In this document: positions 59,299 through 64,000 of the stretch, piece by piece | Layout of the letters: each line of letters starts with the position of its first letter | How positions within the stretch are numbered: the stretch's first letter is position 1 | Origin: Pyxicephalus adspersus | Taxonomy: Eukaryota; Chordata; Amphibia; Anura; Pyxicephalidae | Assembly: GCF_032062135.1 (NCBI RefSeq) | Contig: NC_092859.1 | Location: 46,741,791-46,805,790, forward strand | Reading direction: 5' to 3' | DNA length: 64,000 nucleotides | Notes under the pieces: model-generated | Database searches by the model: none | What the model saw: the letters and a program-made list of their open reading frames with translations, nothing else | What the model was told of the DNA's origin: nothing | Position numbers and translations under genes: made by a program

Positions 59299-62200
59299 TA
59301 TACATTTATTTTGATTCAAAACATACTACTATGTTTTGAATACTCCTATAACCACCTTTAAGAATTTTAAAAACCTTTAAGCACTCCATTTTATGAACTG
59401 GTAATTAATGATGGTGTTTCCCAAGGTACCTCTCATGGACAAATTTACCATTAGCCCCACATGTTTATAAGTTGCAAAAGCAAATAAGTGTTTTTTTTAT
59501 CAGCTTCACTTTCAATCTGACCCTAAACAAAACATACTCAACACAAAATAGTTATCTGCGGTATTATAAGTTTTACACTAGGTTTTAAAAAATAATCATC
59601 ATGCCATTTACTATTTCTAGCAGAAAGGTTGTTTGTATGTCACGGAAAGGGAATTGAAAATTTACATGTGTTAGTTAAGCAATTATGAGGCAATTATTAC
59701 AAGATATGATTAGAACTACAGAAAGCCCAGTGATAATACAATCATTAATTATCCACAGGAATGTAATAGGTAACATGTTTACTCTGAGGCTGATTTAATT
59801 TTCTAAGGGAAGCTGATCTAAATTAAGAAAGGCTATCCAAATTAAAATTGTTTACATTAGAAAAAGGAGCCAGAGAGGCGATATAATTACTTACTGCAAG
59901 TACAGTACATGCAGCACTAATCTAAGCAACTTTCACTGAGACATGAATAATATCAGGGTCACTTCATGGGATTAAAAAGAGAATATTTAAACAAATTCCG
60001 AATAAAAGGCTCTGGGAACAGTAAAAGCAGTCAGCCATGAAATGTACTCTCTGTATAGGCAGCCTTCGCAAGTTGTGCCTAATATAATCATCAATTTTTA
60101 AAAGGTGCAATTATACAGTTATATAAAAAAGTCAGATGTACCCAAACTGATAGCAAACGTACAGGACTACTATGGCAAAAAGTGCCGTACATTAATAACT
60201 GAATGTAGCTAATACAATGGTGAAAAATGTTATCTGATTTTTTTGGTTTTAATGTTTTTTCTTTGTACATGGAGACCAAGTTGTTCTCCATAACTGACAG
60301 CAACAGAGGTTTAAATATATTTTCAGTTAAAAGTTTAAATTTTACCACTTGTGAAAATGCTACAGCAGTCCCCAGCACCTTAAGTCACAGAAAATTCCTC
60401 CAATGATGATATATCAGTTTGGGGTTCAGTTTTAATTTTCCGAATTTGTGACTTGTTTATTTAAAGGAATTGAAACTTTGTCCTTTTCCCTTTAAAATAA
60501 TAATAATAAAAACTACCAAAAGAATTACCATATATACCTATTTTTTAAACCAATATTTCTTTAACCTGAAAATGCAATTAGAGAAAGAACCTTGGTTTAT
60601 ATTTGGATCACACCACTTATTTAGGTAGTGCATAACAGACTCTTGCAATCTGAGGCAGTATTAGAGTTTGTTACACACTTTACACATGGACATAGAGCCA
60701 TCTACTGGAGGCCAACAATAATGCATAAAAGATTATTTAGGAGCCATCATAACCATCTCAAAAGTACAAAATACTCGAGCCTGTAAAAAGGGAAAAAAGA
60801 TAAATGATCATGTGATTTTTAGTTCTCCTCCTTAATATAGTTGATTTAAAAATAACACACCACATGGATTTATTTATTCACAATTTTTTTGTTGGGCATT
60901 TCTGTTTATTACTGGTTTGAATGTTAGCAGTGATCAGTGCATTTCTGCCATGGGTTTATACTTGAGTCAATGTAGTTTTTCTGTTTTTTCAGATAACAGT
61001 ATTTACCTTGGTTTATATTTAGGTATATATGGTAACAAAAATGGTGTACATTTAGGTGGTTTCCAATTTTTTAGGCATCTTATCTATTTCCATGATATAT
61101 TGTATCATGACCTACAGTAACTTTGCCAAAGCATGTCCCCTATTCTGTTTCACAATGCAGCGTTTGTTCTGTATGAGTTACTTGCTTTCAAACATAGTAT
61201 GCTTTGAAATAGTAACTTTAACCCACTATTTACTGAAAACCCTGAAGCACACGGCATTTGTGCATGCTGAGCGTAGATCTGGCAATGATGAAGCTAACCA
61301 ACAAGAGCAGACAAATGAAGTGTAAACCACATCCCTTACAGCAAGGGATCATTCAAAGTCACAAACAAAAATATAGTACAGACAATATAAGTGAAGCATA
61401 TATTTTCCATCTTTTTGTTTTCTACATGATTATGTAGCTGAATCTGCATAAAGCTAATAATCAGTTGGGGTACAGCTGGTCTGGATGGCATTGTATTAGT
61501 TACAGTGATTAGGTTTGATTAGCCATCAAACTTTTACAAGGTTATATACCACAATTTGTAAGACATTGAAAGTGTGTGCAAATTGAAAATCATGAGAATA
61601 TCAAAATGATTGTCTTTGGATTTAGCAATGAAAAGCTTTGTAATCAAAAAGTTTGAACTGCCATGAATTTGGAACTTCCCAGTTTTGAACAGTTTTCCCT
61701 AAGCCATACCCACTTACTGCTTGGTTCTTAGGAAAAATACACTGGCACATTGGGTAAAGGAAAAGCTCTTTTGTTAGAAAATCAGACTGTGCAAACAGCT
61801 AATGCCAAAATGTCCTTTGCAGCATATGTGAACATTAAACAGCTTTAACATTATCTGTGCCACACAGCCTTGACTGCAAGTTCTGTCTGTATCTACCATT
61901 TTCAGCATATAGTGTTGGATGTTTATAACAAGATGTGATACACCAATGCCTCCTCTCCCCTCACATGCAACCTTAATATTAATATACCTCTTAACTGTCC
62001 CTCTTTTTAATCCAAATCCCTTAGCACCTTCTTCCTACTCAGCTTTTCCACTTTTGTCTGATGTGTGGACTTCTATAAAATGTGCTATTTACATCTAAAC
62101 TCCAGGATAAGCAAATATTAGCCAGATATAAGAAGCATGTATATTTGTACTTCAACTTTTGGCGTGCTTTGTTTATTTCTTCCAGCTATGTAGAGTAATA

Positions 62201-62814
62201 CACTGTGATACACTGCTAGTGTACAGATGCTTCCTACTGTATTCTGCACACAATTTGTACAGCACACCAATGATACCACTGCTACTTTTACAAGGTAATA
62301 TCTGGGATTGTAAAATCTTTTTTTCTCTTTTTTCACACAAAGTATCTTTAAAACCAGTATTAGGCAAAAGTAGTGGTAAAAAAAGACGCGTGTGTAGCAT
62401 TAACTAGTCATTTTTGGCATATTATTAAAACGTGCCATATTTTGAAATAGTAATATTAACCTCTGCTCAGTATGGAGTCTTTTTAAATATTTACATGTGA
62501 TGATGTGCTGACCCATTAGCACACCTTACTTATAGTGCTTCTGAGTGTCCTGTGGATTTAGGACTGCAGCCTCTCAATAACTGTATACAAATACTGAATT
62601 TTAAGGTTACATACATTAAAGCACACATCACTGCAGCAGATCAGGGTGCTGGGTAGGTATACCTGATAATTCTGGCATCCTGCAGATACTGGAAGTGTCC
62701 TAAAGCCAAGTGAAGGAACCCTTGTTCCCTTTGGCTGCTGCTCTGTGTAGAGACTGTGGGCAGAGTGAACTCAGGCAGAGAGCTACAAAATGGGACAAGG
62801 ATTACAAAGTAAGT
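59299..62814. other. No gene seen; possible intron
   Basis: Upstream of the exon at 58261 on its strand, this could be its last intron. No second exon, repeat ends or long open frames with motifs were recognised. Confidence 0.4.
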
Positions 62815-63260
62815 TTTATACACTGACATTGGTGTACCCACCCAGAGACTATTGACCACCAATAAATCTCTTCCGTACCCCACTAATCTTCATTGTACCT
62901 CTCAAGCCCCTTCAACTGGCCAATGTAACCTAACAGCCCCCCACTGACCACCAATGTACTACTACAGCCCTCTAATTAAAGCCAAGGTACCCCTCTGTTG
63001 CCCGCCCGACTGACTGCCAAAGTACCCTTTCAGGTCCACACTGCCTAACTAACATACCCCCCAGTCCCCACTGTCCACCAATGTATCCCCCCTGCTGAGC
63101 AGCCCCCACTGTGTACTGTTGTTTTCCTCTGTCCTTGCTGGGCACTGTTTGTCTCCCCAATGGGAACTATTAGTCTTCCACTACCTTCAATGAGCACTTT
63201 TACTCCTTCTAACCCGTTACTGTTCTCCCCCACCTCTTGTTGGTAGCCCCACTGGGCCTT
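62815..63260. repeat. Degenerate tandem array, unit about 40-44 bp
   Basis: Words of the type CCCCACTGACCACCAATGTAC recur roughly ten times with heavy change (for example near 62860, 62945, 63015, 63065). The C-rich strand is the plus strand. The minus frames here are by-products of the array. Confidence 0.65.
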
Positions 63261-63695
63261 ACTATACCCTCAAGCCCACTCTAAGTGCTATGAAACACTA
63301 TTGGTTTTTTGGTTTTACACCCATTGAAGAGCTACAGCCCCCCCCCAACACACACACCTCCTGCTGGGCATTATGTTCCAACCCCCTTTCTTGGCAATAC
63401 TGCGCCACTTTCTTAATTTTTTGTGACCTTGCCCGTTAGACACCAGCGTCAGGGTTTTTTATTCCCATGAGCACTTTTTTGTCCCGAATCTGGAAATTTT
63501 TATTTATTTTTTTGCCAAGGTTTAATATAGGTTGGTGATCTTATTCTATGTTATTACAAATAAGAGAATTGCCTGTATATAAAAAGTTTAGTTTAGGATT
63601 GGCTCACTTTTTTAAAATCTTTAATCCTAAGGCTGTTTTTCAGTTCTGTCAGACCACAGCACCCTAAGATTTGTAATTTTATATAATTTAGTATA
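63261..63695. other. No gene seen
   Basis: C-rich then AT-rich sequence with a short CCCCCCCC/CACACA run at 63339-63356. No exon or element end. Confidence 0.4.

Positions 63696-63775
<80 letters not shown>
63696..63775. repeat. Long AT microsatellite
   Basis: An almost pure (AT)n tract of about 75 bases. Such tracts are unstable and often misassembled, so the length is approximate. Confidence 0.95.
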
Positions 63776-63778
<3 letters not shown>

Positions 63779-64000
63779 CTTTCTGGAAAATGTTCTGTAG
63801 GTGCAAAGATAGCAAAGAGCTTGGACATTTTTAAATCTTATTCAAGCAACTAGATAAATATTATCTTGCTTTCCACAACGTTTTTGTTGCAGCCAACAGT
63901 CTGAACCCGTGTTCTTTGCATTCAGCAGCTGTCATTGATTTTTGATATTTTCATTTAGTAGGTAAGGGCTGAAAAGCTCATTTGCTTTCTAGTAGCTAAA

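Overview
The window looks like AT-rich vertebrate DNA, most probably from a frog. The evidence is the mix of repeats: Tx1/L1-type LINE ends, a chromodomain Ty3/gypsy element, a Tigger transposon, BED-finger hAT, many TTAA-flanked and TA-flanked MITEs, and a tRNA-derived SINE. Nothing in it suggests bacterial or viral DNA. The species is inference, not read from a marker gene. Nearly all of the window is intergenic or intronic sequence built from old, nested transposable elements.

The one convincing host coding segment is on the minus strand at 58261-58514. It is a 3'-terminal exon with a strong splice acceptor, an 83-residue open tail, a stop codon and a poly(A) signal 80-90 bases downstream. 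I could not name its gene. Its upstream exons must lie at higher coordinates, probably outside the window, and the repeat-rich DNA below it would then be a gene desert 3' of that gene.

Layout. 1-3 kb: minus-strand hAT transposon cut by the window edge, a Tigger-type MITE and a LINE 3' end. 5-8 kb: hAT MITE and an LTR remnant. 8.5-11.7 kb: a TTAA MITE remnant, a minus-strand LINE end and a nearly complete but dead Tigger transposon. 14.6-17 kb: a Tigger-type MITE, then a nest of a fold-back MITE, a TTAA element and a SINE. 17.8-22.9 kb: two palindromic MITEs and a dense palindrome cluster containing an assembly gap. 26.9-28.4 kb: a SINE and a 1.1 kb degenerate minisatellite. 30.5-35.7 kb: TTAA MITEs and a solo LTR with a target duplication. 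36.6-40.5 kb: a damaged chromovirus-type Ty3/gypsy element with both LTRs, one holding a MITE. 43.7-53.4 kb: scattered MITEs and L2-type tails. 56-57.4 kb: SINE/LINE tails and a short tandem array. 58-58.5 kb: the host exon. 59-64 kb: a MITE, a degenerate tandem array and a long AT microsatellite.

No operon, CRISPR array, tRNA gene or rRNA gene was seen. All transposase, reverse transcriptase and integrase frames are broken by stops, shifts, deletions or replaced catalytic residues, so the mobile elements appear immobile. Functions are assigned from motifs read by eye; no database search was run.
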